From Clostridia bacterium (lineage in GTDB: Bacteria; Bacillota; Clostridia; Oscillospirales; CAG-272), in the NCBI GenBank assembly GCA_900763885.1, contig CAAFLY010000017.1, forward strand, positions 1 to 17,857: DNA of 17,857 bases, written 5' to 3'. This document shows, piece after piece, positions 1 to 7,401 of this stretch (the stretch's first letter is position 1; each line of letters begins with the position of its first letter). The translations under genes and the position numbers were made by a program. The notes under the pieces were generated by a model, which made no database searches, was not told where the DNA came from, and was given only the letters and a program-made list of their open reading frames with translations.

Positions 1-432
1 AGGCTAAAATATAAGGGCTTTTATTGCAAAAATAACCTTGAATCAGAGGCTTCCTTATTTATCTGGAAAACGCTTCGTTGATTTCTGTAATCCGTTTTTG
101 CTCCTTGGATTCATTTGCCTGATATAGGGGCAGTCTGCCCTTTTTTGGGGAAAAGGAGCAGAAAAAGGAGTATGAACGGCTGTATTTTGCGGCGATTATC
201 CTGTTGACTTTTTATAATTGGCTGGTATGGCGGAAAGCTGTCACTCTGCGCTGCGCCAACCGCGAATCCGCTTTTCCGAACGAAACTTGACCTTGCAGTG
301 GTCGATCCGCGCGGTCAGGAAATAGAGCATGGCGTCTTTACCGGCGGACATGTGTGTGTATAATGCTGACTGCAATACTGTGTTTGGATAATATGCACAG
401 TGCCGGTCACGGTGTTTTAGTAAATCTGTATA
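1..432. other. Decayed intergenic region with no intact gene
   Basis: No intact gene is visible. The frame starting at base 1 is open from the window edge to a TGA at 79-81 (26 codons) and could be the tail of a gene that begins outside the window. A second plus-strand frame is open from 123 to the TGA at 288-290. It reads as a charged segment (EKEQKKEYERLY) followed by one hydrophobic stretch (FAAIILLTFYNWLVW), like the end of a membrane protein, but it has no convincing start. A 77-codon frame on the minus strand (474-241) has no recognised family. Base composition here is more AT-rich than in most of the window. I read this as the remains of one or more lost genes. Confidence 0.4.
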
Positions 433-462
433 TTGACATATAAGGAAGGAATCTTGTATACT
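433..462 (+). promoter_or_regulatory. Sigma-A type promoter
   Basis: A perfect -35 box TTGACA (433-438) lies 18 bp before a TATACT -10 box (457-462). It is the only strong promoter seen upstream of the lipoprotein gene at 696. If it drives that gene, the transcript carries a leader of about 225 nt containing remnant small ORFs. Confidence 0.65.
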
Positions 463-507
463 ATAGACAAGCAAATACCCAACAATATTTCTGACGAGGG
501 GAAACGT

Positions 508-670
508 ATGCGCGTACAGACACAGTTCTCGTGGTTACCCCCGCAACGGAAGTATCGACAACGAATGACGAAAGCAAACGAGGGTATTTGCAATGGATCA
601 GCTCTATTATGAGGCGCACCATGTCTATATGCAGTGCAGCAACTGTTCCTACGTGGATTATAACAGCTGA
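508..670 (+). pseudogene. Broken small coding remnant downstream of promoter
   Basis: A good ribosome site (GAGGGG) stands 6-7 nt before an ATG at 508, which opens a 34-codon frame ending at TGA 610-612. In another frame, an ATG at 593 opens 25 codons ending at TGA 668-670. That product contains a CxxC pair (QCSNCSYVDYNS). A third frame over 510-590 looks like a Thr/Ser-rich linker (VTPATEVSTTNDESK). Coding-like stretches hopping between frames behind a real promoter and ribosome site suggest a gene broken by small indels. The original product is not recognised. The alternative is one or two genuine short peptides. Confidence 0.35.
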
Positions 671-695
671 CAGATTTCATAAGTGAGGGTGTTTT

Positions 696-2906
696 ATGCG
701 GCATATTCTTGCTTTTCTTCTTGTGCTGTCTATCGTATTCTCTCTCATCGGGTGTGAGTCTACAGACGACAGTCAGACTTCCTCCCCGGACGCGGTCGGC
801 AACCGGGTGGCACTGGAGCATGTATATACTGCAATACCGTTATCTATTCCGAATGGGGACACCGCAAACAGCATATCTCCGGTCACATCCGGGGATATAC
901 TGTCTCTATACGGCAGAAATAGCGGGCAGCTGACGTATTATGACGAATCCGGTGCTGTTTCATCTTCTCAAATACTGTCCGTAGACGGGTTGGCAGTCCG
1001 GCAGTTTATGCCATTCGGTGAGGGATATGCTGTATGGGGGACCTGTACAGACGATGCAAAGATGTATCGCCTGGCAGTTGTAGAAGAGGATGGCAGTATC
1101 GTCGTGCAGATGGATCTGACTGACGCTGGTCTGTTGGATGTTTTTGGCGCGGCGGAAGAGAGTATATTTTACGTCTCTGCATCCGACGGAACATGCACAG
1201 TATACGATGATTCTCTAAACATTCAGAAAACGATAAACATGCCATTTCACACAACTGGAATACGCATCATCGCTACCGCAGAGGCGGAGAATGCGTATTT
1301 TATAGACAGCAACCATGCCTTGTACCGCTATGAGGATGGCACATTCCTCGCCATATATGCACCGGATGCATTCGCAAATGTAAGCCGCCGCTCCTACGCC
1401 ATTCCGGGACGTGGGTATGACTTTTATCTTTACGACAGAGACGGTATATACGGTGTAACGGATGACGTGGAAACGATGCTATGCAGCTTTGGCAATTCTT
1501 CCATCGTGTATGGCGGCATTGAGGAACTGTACGTACTGACAGGCAATGCGTTTTTGGCATATTATCAGGATCAATTTACAAATACATATCAGTATCTGCT
1601 TCTAAAACCATCCGAAACGACTGTAGAGCGCATTGTACTCCGAATGGCGTGGCTATCCATAGGTGATGTGGCACTTGGCACCATGCAAAGTATCGCCGCG
1701 CTTTTCAACGCTTCCGGCACAGACTATTTTCTGGAAATCGTCAATTACGGCAAGTATGGATTCACGGATACAGACGCATCTGCCATACAGCGTTTTCGGA
1801 AGGACCTGCTCTCCGGTGCTGTGTTTGATTTGTGTGCCATGGATACACATCATTGTGGTGCCTTATATACTTCCATGGAGAAAAACGGCTCCTTTGCGGA
1901 TTGCGGTGAGCTTTACACTAGCATTCTCCCTTCCTTTCGCGCGGCATACCAGACAGCAAACGGCATTTTCGGACTTCCCTATACAGTAAACTATTTCTTT
2001 CTGGCTTCTCCTGCATCACGAGGGAGCACGCTTACGGATATTGCACATGAAGCAGATTTGGCGCGCGCGTCCACAGATACCGTTCTATGTTCCAAAGGCT
2101 TCCAGTATGAAATGGCACAGGTATTCGCGCGCTCCCTCATAAACTATGAGACAGAAACGTGTGATCTTTCCTCGCCGGAATTCACAGAATGTCTGCGGGT
2201 TTTGCAAAAAGTGGCAGAAACCTGTGATGAGACACGATATGGCGGACTGTGGACATCCATCAATGCAAACAACTGTGAGCTTATGGCGGATAAAACGGAT
2301 TATTTTGAAAATGTGCGGGCAGATAAACTGTATTACCTGTCATATCGAACAACGGATCCGGGAATGCTAGCCGTTTATAAAGCAATATACCGCGATATTC
2401 CAGCCAAACTGACCGGATTTCCTACAGCGGATGGCGGTACAACGCTATATGGAGAGGCGGGAGTAACGCTCTGTGCCATGGCAAATGGAAATTCACACGG
2501 AGCGTTGGCGTTTCTTACGTATTATCTTTCCGATAGCATACAAAAGAACGGTGTGATAACAGAAACGCAATTTCCCATCACAGAATCGGCATGGGCGGCG
2601 GAGACGGAGAATCGATATTATTCCTATGCTGCACTCAGTCCAACACAAATCCGCGCTACCAGACGGTCCCGCACCGCACCCAAAGGACAGAACACCGATA
2701 CAAATCATCCGACTGTTGCGCTCTCGGAGGAAGAAGCAATAGAACTGAGAGAATTGGTGCGCAACGCCTCCATATCCACCGGCCGGGACGACATGGTCAC
2801 GCAGATCATCGCGGAGGAATTAGAGCCATTCTTCGCCGGGAACCGGTCTGCTGAGGACACAGCGGAGATCATCCAGAAACGCGCGGCTATTTATCTCGCG
2901 GAGTAG
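696..2906 (+). CDS. Large solute-binding-like lipoprotein with extra N-terminal domain
   Basis: This 736-residue protein is likely anchored on the outer face of the membrane. Residues 1-20 form a lipoprotein signal: a hydrophobic run ending in SLIGC, with Cys20 as the lipidation site. Residues of about 40-300 contain repeated Tyr/Asp/Gly-rich beta-strand segments that look like a beta-propeller or sensor domain (inference). From about 330 the protein resembles extracellular solute-binding proteins of ABC sugar importers, including FGLPYTVNYFFLASP, KLTGFPTADGGTTLYGEAG and the late FPITESAW motif. It is much longer than the usual 420-550 residues because of the N-terminal part. No ABC permease or ATPase lies beside it, so it may act as a sensor rather than an importer subunit. 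The start follows GTGAGGG and places the signal peptide correctly. GC content is visibly lower than in the genes to the right, which may mean separate ancestry. Confidence 0.75.
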   Translation: MRHILAFLLVLSIVFSLIGCESTDDSQTSSPDAVGNRVALEHVYTAIPLSIPNGDTANSISPVTSGDILSLYGRNSGQLTYYDESGAVSSSQILSVDGLAVRQFMPFGEGYAVWGTCTDDAKMYRLAVVEEDGSIVVQMDLTDAGLLDVFGAAEESIFYVSASDGTCTVYDDSLNIQKTINMPFHTTGIRIIATAEAENAYFIDSNHALYRYEDGTFLAIYAPDAFANVSRRSYAIPGRGYDFYLYDRDGIYGVTDDVETMLCSFGNSSIVYGGIEELYVLTGNAFLAYYQDQFTNTYQYLLLKPSETTVERIVLRMAWLSIGDVALGTMQSIAALFNASGTDYFLEIVNYGKYGFTDTDASAIQRFRKDLLSGAVFDLCAMDTHHCGALYTSMEKNGSFADCGELYTSILPSFRAAYQTANGIFGLPYTVNYFFLASPASRGSTLTDIAHEADLARASTDTVLCSKGFQYEMAQVFARSLINYETETCDLSSPEFTECLRVLQKVAETCDETRYGGLWTSINANNCELMADKTDYFENVRADKLYYLSYRTTDPGMLAVYKAIYRDIPAKLTGFPTADGGTTLYGEAGVTLCAMANGNSHGALAFLTYYLSDSIQKNGVITETQFPITESAWAAETENRYYSYAALSPTQIRATRRSRTAPKGQNTDTNHPTVALSEEEAIELRELVRNASISTGRDDMVTQIIAEELEPFFAGNRSAEDTAEIIQKRAAIYLAE

Positions 2907-2937
2907 ATATGCGGCAGGAGACGCGCGAATACAACAG

Positions 2938-2984
2938 AAACTCCCCTGAGACATCCACAAATCGGAGTCTCGGGGGAGTTTTTG
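2938..2984. terminator. Intrinsic terminator after the lipoprotein gene
   Basis: Arms AACTCCCCTGAGAC (2939-2952) and GTCTCGGGGGAGTT (2967-2980) form a 14-bp stem with one G-U pair, followed by TTTTTG on the plus strand. It lies 32 bases past the lipoprotein stop. The leftward DUF5131 gene ends at 2998, so the hairpin may serve both strands. Its T-run on the minus strand is poorer (TTTCTG). Confidence 0.8.
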
Positions 2985-2997
2985 ATCCATTGTCCCG

Positions 2998-3795
2998 TCA
3001 GACGGTATCAAGTCCCGCCTTTTTCGCCTGTGTCTGCTGCAATCTGCGCGCGATCCGGTACTCTCTGCCATCCTTCCTGAGACGCGCACCGGTCTGGTGA
3101 TAAGAAAACGGCACCCCTGCGGAGACGCACTGTTCCCGGATCGACAGCACCCAATCGTAGTCACACAGACGCGCCTGTTCCCCGGATTCTCCACCAACCG
3201 TCACCTGCGCGATCGGTGCGTCCGCCGCGGTGAGATACGGCAACAGCGAGAGCGGGGTGAGAAGCGGTTCCGCGACGATCCAGCGGTGCCGAATTGGCAG
3301 GGTGAGAAAGAGCGGCAGGCGTATATCCGCGCGTATCTGATCCTCACAGGTGCAGCCGATGGTCACATTGTCGTAGCCCGCGCCCCAATCGTCCGGCAGA
3401 AAGGCAGATAACCGCTCGATCCGCTTGGTGAAAAAGACAAAATGCAGATCGGAGCGGATCCGCATCATCCGAAAGCAGTCCGCGCGCCAATCGTCGGCAT
3501 CGGCAAGGAGAAAATCGGACGTGAAGGAGGTCATCACTGTGCCGCCGGACGGAATCTTGTACGAACCATCCCGACCGCGCCGGAGCGGCAGATCAAAATC
3601 CGCGTTCTTCCGACAGACACTGGACGCCGTCTCCGCACCATAACGCGCATCGTTCCGGTACACATAGCAGTATTTGCAGCCGGGAGAGACTTTCGTGCAG
3701 CCATGCCACGGATTCCAGCCGAAAAACCGTCCCTGTCCCGGAGCTGCCGTCGCGTATTCCTCCCCAAACAGGGAAAGCTGTCCGGAATCCATCAT
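2998..3795 (-). CDS. DUF5131 / phage Gp37-Gp68 family protein
   Basis: This 265-residue protein matches the DUF5131 (Gp37/Gp68) family by its N-terminal signature WNPWHGCTKVSPGCKYCYV (residues 28-46). The Cys33-X6-Cys40-X2-Cys43 cluster suggests metal or Fe-S binding. Later family-like segments include a HFVFFTKR motif, VTIGCTCEDQ and a VGGESG motif near the C-terminal third. The biochemical role of the family is not established to my knowledge. Members occur in phages and in bacterial chromosomes. The start is the first ATG of ATGATG at 3795. It overlaps the upstream stop as ATGA, so translation is probably coupled to the TIGR04076-like gene. A longer frame reaching 3909 would run through that gene and is rejected. 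The hairpin at 2938-2984 lies just downstream. Confidence 0.85.
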   Translation of the reverse strand: MMDSGQLSLFGEEYATAAPGQGRFFGWNPWHGCTKVSPGCKYCYVYRNDARYGAETASSVCRKNADFDLPLRRGRDGSYKIPSGGTVMTSFTSDFLLADADDWRADCFRMMRIRSDLHFVFFTKRIERLSAFLPDDWGAGYDNVTIGCTCEDQIRADIRLPLFLTLPIRHRWIVAEPLLTPLSLLPYLTAADAPIAQVTVGGESGEQARLCDYDWVLSIREQCVSAGVPFSYHQTGARLRKDGREYRIARRLQQTQAKKAGLDTV

Positions 3796-4184
3796 TTTTC
3801 CGTAACCATATCGTCCGCGGCGGTGTCTCCTTGGCGCAGTGCGTCCCCTGTGAAGAAATTGCCGCTTTCCGTATTGTGTTTCTCCGCGCGCAGGCGGAAG
3901 ATCACGCACCCATCCGGACAGACCACGGTCTTTTCATAGGGGCCCTCGCCGCCGAGCAGACGCAAATCCCCACCACCGCGGACTGCCTCCATGAGCGGAA
4001 AGAGCAAAAGCATCGTTTTCGGACAGATACCGCACCCATCCGCATTCACCGGACTGCCGTAGGTGGATTGGTACCGATCGCCGATCTCCTCCCCATTGCG
4101 GCAGTAGCCCTCCGTTTTGTCGCCGCGCAGATAGCCTACCACATCTATAGTGAACGTATATTCCTCATCGTACCACTTTTTCAT
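3792..4184 (-). CDS. TIGR04076-like small protein
   Basis: This 130-residue protein resembles the TIGR04076 family. It begins KKWYDEEYTFTIDVVGYLR, followed by GDRYQ, a DGCGICPKTM segment, a glycine pair (RGGGDLRLLGG) and the closing VVCPDGCVIFRLRAE. The CP motifs and the CPDG..xF.LR end are the main grounds. The function of the family is unknown. The chosen ATG at 4184 follows GGGGTGA 4 nt upstream. An in-frame ATG at 4247 has no ribosome site and lies at or before the predicted transcription start. It is the first gene of a two-gene operon and its stop overlaps the DUF5131 start. The protein is somewhat longer at its C-terminus than I expect for the family; the last 25 or so residues are charged and may be a tail. 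Confidence 0.7.
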   Translation of the reverse strand: MKKWYDEEYTFTIDVVGYLRGDKTEGYCRNGEEIGDRYQSTYGSPVNADGCGICPKTMLLLFPLMEAVRGGGDLRLLGGEGPYEKTVVCPDGCVIFRLRAEKHNTESGNFFTGDALRQGDTAADDMVTEK

Positions 4185-4225
4185 CGCGTCACCCCTGTAG
4201 TTGAAAGAAAGAATGTTCTGCCTAT

Positions 4226-4254
4226 AGTATACACGATCTTTTGGCAAAAATCAA
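4226..4254 (-). promoter_or_regulatory. Promoter of the TIGR04076-DUF5131 operon
   Basis: On the minus strand, TTGATT (4254-4249) is 17 bp upstream of TATACT (4231-4226). The -10 box lies about 40 bases before the chosen start at 4184, which supports that start over the upstream ATG at 4247. Confidence 0.7.
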
Positions 4255-4305
4255 GTGTTTTGCAGTGAAAACGGAGCCGTTGCGGCGCGCCGTGAAAAAC
4301 GCACG

Positions 4306-4894
4306 TCATTCGTTGTATGTCAGATAGGCGTCAATGACGGACCGGAGCCCCTTTTCAATTTCCTCCTCTTTTTTGGCGTACAGCGAGGCAAAATCCGTGC
4401 TGCGCTCCTCCATCAGCTGCCGGACAAGATACGGGAGACGGCTCAAATTGCTGCTGTGGAGAATAGCAAAGGAGTAGTTCCGACCTGCAAGGAGTATGTC
4501 GAGCATTTCCACCGACGGTGCGTCATGTACATATTTCGATTGCAGTGCTGTTTCGTAATACGCCGGATAAACGGTGTTCCGACTTTCGATATTGAGTGCT
4601 TCCATTGTATATCCGACAAGCTCTGTCCGGTTGGTTGTGGCCGGAACCACAAAAATACACGCAGCCAGTGTTGAACGGTGTGTCGGACGTGCCATGGACA
4701 AACGGATCGGGATGCTCCGTCCAATGGAGCAGATCCGGGGAGGAGATATGGCCCCAGCCGATCACGTCTCTTTCATCGTCAGAGGGCGCGGGAAATCGTT
4801 TCGTGTAGTATATGTGGTAGATCCCATCGTGCCAAAGCGGCATCGGATCGCCAAACCATCCGTCCGCAGCGGTGAAATGCAGGAATTTTCGCAT
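4306..4894 (-). pseudogene. Fusion pseudogene: glycoside hydrolase N-terminus joined to sugar-binding protein C-terminus
   Basis: The 5' part starts at ATG 4894 behind AGGAGG and reads as the first 75-80 residues of a five-bladed propeller glycosidase of the GH32/GH43 type: FTAADGWFGDPMPLWHDG, then IYHIYYTKRF, WGHISSPDLLHWTEH and TGCV. Similarity stops near 4655. A different minus-strand frame then shows the C-terminus of an extracellular sugar-binding protein (family 1): VVPATTNRTELVGYTMEALN, then PAYYETALQSKYVHD, SVEMLDILLAG and a final amphipathic helix ending at TAA 4308-4306. The hydrolase frame itself continues with unrelated sequence to a stop at 4523. The simplest reading is a deletion that fused two genes of a sugar-use operon out of frame, so neither product can work. 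A smaller part of the annotation that could be wrong is the exact hydrolase family. Confidence 0.75.
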
Positions 4895-4916
4895 ACATTT
4901 CCTCCTGTTTGTATAA

Positions 4917-4930
4917 TGTAAACGTTTACA
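4917..4930. promoter_or_regulatory. LacI-family operator
   Basis: TGTAAACGTTTACA is a perfect 14-bp palindrome with the central CG typical of LacI/GalR-family operators. It lies about 15 bp downstream of the -10 box of the leftward promoter, so a bound repressor would block that transcript. The divergent LacI-family gene begins about 160 bp away and is the obvious cognate regulator. A CcpA-type cre site is a possible alternative because the consensus sequences overlap. Confidence 0.8.
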
Positions 4931-4944
4931 ATCTGGATATTTGT

Positions 4945-4973
4945 AGTATAACACGCCCAAGATGGCTTGTCAA
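4945..4973 (-). promoter_or_regulatory. Strong promoter of the fusion pseudogene
   Basis: On the minus strand, perfect TTGACA (4973-4968) is 17 bp upstream of TATACT (4950-4945). The LacI-type palindrome follows immediately downstream. The promoter still looks fully functional although the gene behind it is broken. Confidence 0.8.
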
Positions 4974-5013
4974 TCCTTTTTCGAAAAGAAGTGTGTTTTT
5001 TCCATATACGTGA

Positions 5014-5042
5014 TTGCTTTTTGCCTGCGGATATGGTATACT
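5014..5042 (+). promoter_or_regulatory. Promoter of the LacI-family regulator gene
   Basis: TTGCTT (5014-5019) lies 17 bp before TATACT (5037-5042), about 50 bases ahead of the regulator start. It is divergent from the pseudogene promoter, and the palindrome at 4917-4930 lies about 85 bp upstream. Confidence 0.6.
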
Positions 5043-5091
5043 GATGAAAAAGGCGGCACTGCGGCGCGGATACAGGAAAGGGGGAGAGGGC

Positions 5092-6066
5092 ATGTATACG
5101 ATCAAGGATCTGGCAAAGGCGTGCGGCGTTTCCATCGCGACGGTATCCCGTGCCTTTTCTCCGGACGCGCGCATTGCAGCCGGGACCCGCGAACGGATCC
5201 TGCGGCAGGCGGAGAAAATGGGCTATCGACCGGATCCGATGGCACGCGGATTAAAGGGCTCCCGGACCCAGATGATCGGCGTTCTTGTCCCATCCTATGC
5301 CAACGAGGTCTATCTCCGGCAGATACAGGCGATCGAAAAGGTTCTGCGCGCGGCGGAGTACAGGCTTCTTGTCGCGTTTCAGAATGAGGATGCGGTGTCC
5401 GAAAGGGAAAGTCTGCAAAACATGTATCTCGCCCCGATCGACGCCCTCATCTATACCCCGCAGGATATGGCTAACAGGGACCTTATCGAAAAGCTCCGTC
5501 AGAAGATCCCGTTACTCCAGCTGTATCGTTCGCACGATCCCTCGATCAGCGGCGTGCTTGTGGACGATGTGGCGGGAACGGAGCGGGCGGTCACGGAGCT
5601 GCTCCAAAAGGGACACCGGAACATCGGCTTCATCGGCGGAGGGCATCGGCTGGAGGGCTACAGGAGCGCGCTGCAAAAATACGGGATCGAGCCGAACGCG
5701 TCGCTTGTTTCCTGGGATTGGAACGTCACGGAGGCGGAGGTATCCCATTTCCTCCTGAACGCGATCCACAACCATGGCATGACCGCGGTGCTTGCCGTTG
5801 CCGGACCCGCCCAGCTCGCGTGGAAATGTATCCTGACACTGGCGATTCCGGTCCCGGAGCGACTCAGCTTCATCATGTACGACGAGGTGACATGGGCGGA
5901 GATGTTCTCGATCACCACGGTCACGCATCCCACGGAAGAGATTGCCAGACTGTGTCGGGACCGCCTGTTTGCCATGCTCGCGGATCCGTCTGCCGCCATG
6001 GTCGACACCGTGGTGCCGTATCTGACGACACGCAGCTCGGTACGGGAGCTGTCAACCGAAGTATAA
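5092..6066 (+). CDS. LacI/GalR-family transcriptional regulator
   Basis: This 324-residue DNA-binding repressor is probably sugar-responsive. Residues 1-25 are the classic LacI helix-turn-helix (MYTIKDLAKACGVSIATVSR). The hinge helix ARGLKGSRT (about 51-59) includes the Leu54 that normally wedges the central CG of the operator. Residues 60-324 form a periplasmic-binding-protein-like ligand domain (IGVLVPSYANEVY, GHRNIGFIGG, SFIMYDEVTW). The length is normal for the family. The start at 5092 is preceded by GGGGGAGAGG and aligns with the family start. An upstream in-frame ATG at 5014 lies before the transcription start. Its likely operator is at 4917-4930. Its apparent target operon has been lost to the fusion pseudogene, so its present role is uncertain. 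Confidence 0.95.
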   Translation: MYTIKDLAKACGVSIATVSRAFSPDARIAAGTRERILRQAEKMGYRPDPMARGLKGSRTQMIGVLVPSYANEVYLRQIQAIEKVLRAAEYRLLVAFQNEDAVSERESLQNMYLAPIDALIYTPQDMANRDLIEKLRQKIPLLQLYRSHDPSISGVLVDDVAGTERAVTELLQKGHRNIGFIGGGHRLEGYRSALQKYGIEPNASLVSWDWNVTEAEVSHFLLNAIHNHGMTAVLAVAGPAQLAWKCILTLAIPVPERLSFIMYDEVTWAEMFSITTVTHPTEEIARLCRDRLFAMLADPSAAMVDTVVPYLTTRSSVRELSTEV

Positions 6067-6161
6067 AAAAGAGGTCTATTATACCACAAACTCTATTTCT
6101 TGGAAAGGATTGTATAATTGAATCGTTGGCTGGGGGATGATTTCATTATACCAGGTATCGT

Positions 6162-7331
6162 ATGAAACTGCTCTTTACAGGGGATGTATGCTTCAATTAT
6201 CAGCCGGAGCTTGAGGAAACGATGGCACAGACGGCACTTGCGGATATGCTGCCCCTCTTCCGGCAGGCGGATTATCGGGTGATGAATCTGGAAACACCGC
6301 TTTGCCCGGAACATATCGGCGCACCGATCGAAAAAAGCGGCCCCAATCTCGTAGGCAGACCGCGCAATATCGCGTTTCTCACCACCGCCGGATGCGACTG
6401 TGCCATACTCGCAAACAACCACACAGGCGACTATGGTGACGACGCGCTGTATGCCACACTCGATCTGCTCGACAGCCGTGGCATCGCCCATACCGGCGCC
6501 GGAGCCAATCTCGATGAGGCGTACAGGCCGTGGCGGATCGCAAAGGACGGTGTATCTGTATCCGTGATCGCTGTGTGCGAGAATGAATTCGGCATCGCGA
6601 CAGCGGAAAAACCGGGTGCGGCAGGCTTTTCATGGGAATGGTTGGGCGATCGGATCCGTATGGAACGCATGGTATCGCGATATGTGATCGTCGTATTCCA
6701 CGGCGGCGCAGAGCATTATCCGCTGCCCACACCGCTGACGCGCGAACGGTACCGGACCATCATTCGGCTCGGCGCGGACGCAGTGATCGGCGGCCATCCG
6801 CATACCATGCAGGGCTATGAGCTGTACGACGGTAAGCCGATCTACTACAGCATGGGCAATTTCTTCTTCCAATACGTTCCGCGGCAGGACGCATCGTGGT
6901 ACCGCGGCTATATGGTTATGCTCAATCTCACAGCTTCCGGTGTGTCCGGCGAGGTGATCCCGTATACGGCGGATCCCGATACCATGCGCCTGACGCCCGT
7001 GACCGGACAAGGCTACAGAAATACCATCGTGTATCTGGAAAAACTATCGGCGTATATCGGCAATACGACGGAATTGAAACGTCTGTACGAGGGTTGGTGT
7101 ACGATGAGCGGTTTCGGCTACAGCAGATCTCTCATGCTCGATCCGGCATACATGACCGTTACCGACACACCAGCACCGATCGCGCCGTTGAAAAACCTGT
7201 TCGGCTGTGAAGCGCACAATGAGCTCATGCGCACCACCCTCGATCTCGCCTTTTTCGGAGATCTCGCCAAGGCTGCCGACGCCAGAGAAGAGATCCGCCG
7301 CCTGCAGGAGATGCCGGAGATCGACCGATAA
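6162..7331 (+). CDS. CapA-like metallophosphatase (poly-gamma-glutamate synthesis family)
   Basis: This 389-residue protein of the CapA/PGA_cap family has a calcineurin-like metal-binding fold. Visible motifs in order are FTGDV (Asp8), MNLETP (Asn42, Glu44), ANNHTGDYG (Asn86, His87), FHGGAEHYPLPTP (His180), GGHPHTMQG (His212, His214) and YYSMGNFFF. No signal peptide is seen, so a cytoplasmic enzyme is likely. In Bacillus, CapA takes part in capsule poly-gamma-glutamate, but most clostridial members are uncharacterised. No CapB/CapC partner is present here, so a capsule role should not be assumed. It follows the lacI-type gene by 95 bp on the same strand. No clear terminator lies between them, and a TATAAT (6113-6118) without a good -35 box is the only promoter hint. 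Cotranscription with the regulator is possible. Confidence 0.85.
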   Translation: MKLLFTGDVCFNYQPELEETMAQTALADMLPLFRQADYRVMNLETPLCPEHIGAPIEKSGPNLVGRPRNIAFLTTAGCDCAILANNHTGDYGDDALYATLDLLDSRGIAHTGAGANLDEAYRPWRIAKDGVSVSVIAVCENEFGIATAEKPGAAGFSWEWLGDRIRMERMVSRYVIVVFHGGAEHYPLPTPLTRERYRTIIRLGADAVIGGHPHTMQGYELYDGKPIYYSMGNFFFQYVPRQDASWYRGYMVMLNLTASGVSGEVIPYTADPDTMRLTPVTGQGYRNTIVYLEKLSAYIGNTTELKRLYEGWCTMSGFGYSRSLMLDPAYMTVTDTPAPIAPLKNLFGCEAHNELMRTTLDLAFFGDLAKAADAREEIRRLQEMPEIDR

Positions 7332-7337
7332 ATCAAA

Positions 7338-7397
7338 AAACGAAAAAAACGAGGAATCCTCCGTACTCTGCGGATGAAATTCCCCGTTTTTTCGTTT
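7338..7397. terminator. Bidirectional intrinsic terminator between capA-like and blaR1-like genes
   Basis: Arms of about 20 nt (7338-7357 and 7379-7397) pair as AAACGAAAAAAACG and AGGAAT against ATTCC and CGTTTTTTCGTTT, with one mismatch and one extra A. The outer arms give runs of T on both strands. The two flanking genes converge here, with stops at 7331 and 7402, so one hairpin can serve both. Confidence 0.85.
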
Positions 7398-7401
7398 GCC
7401 G

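Noticed and set aside
3442..3939. Plus-strand frame of 165 codons
   Set aside because: It is antisense to the DUF5131 and TIGR04076-like genes, has no ribosome site and looks like a shadow frame.
6162..7331. A poly-gamma-glutamate capsule operon
   Set aside because: Only the CapA-like gene is present; CapB, CapC and related genes are absent on both sides.
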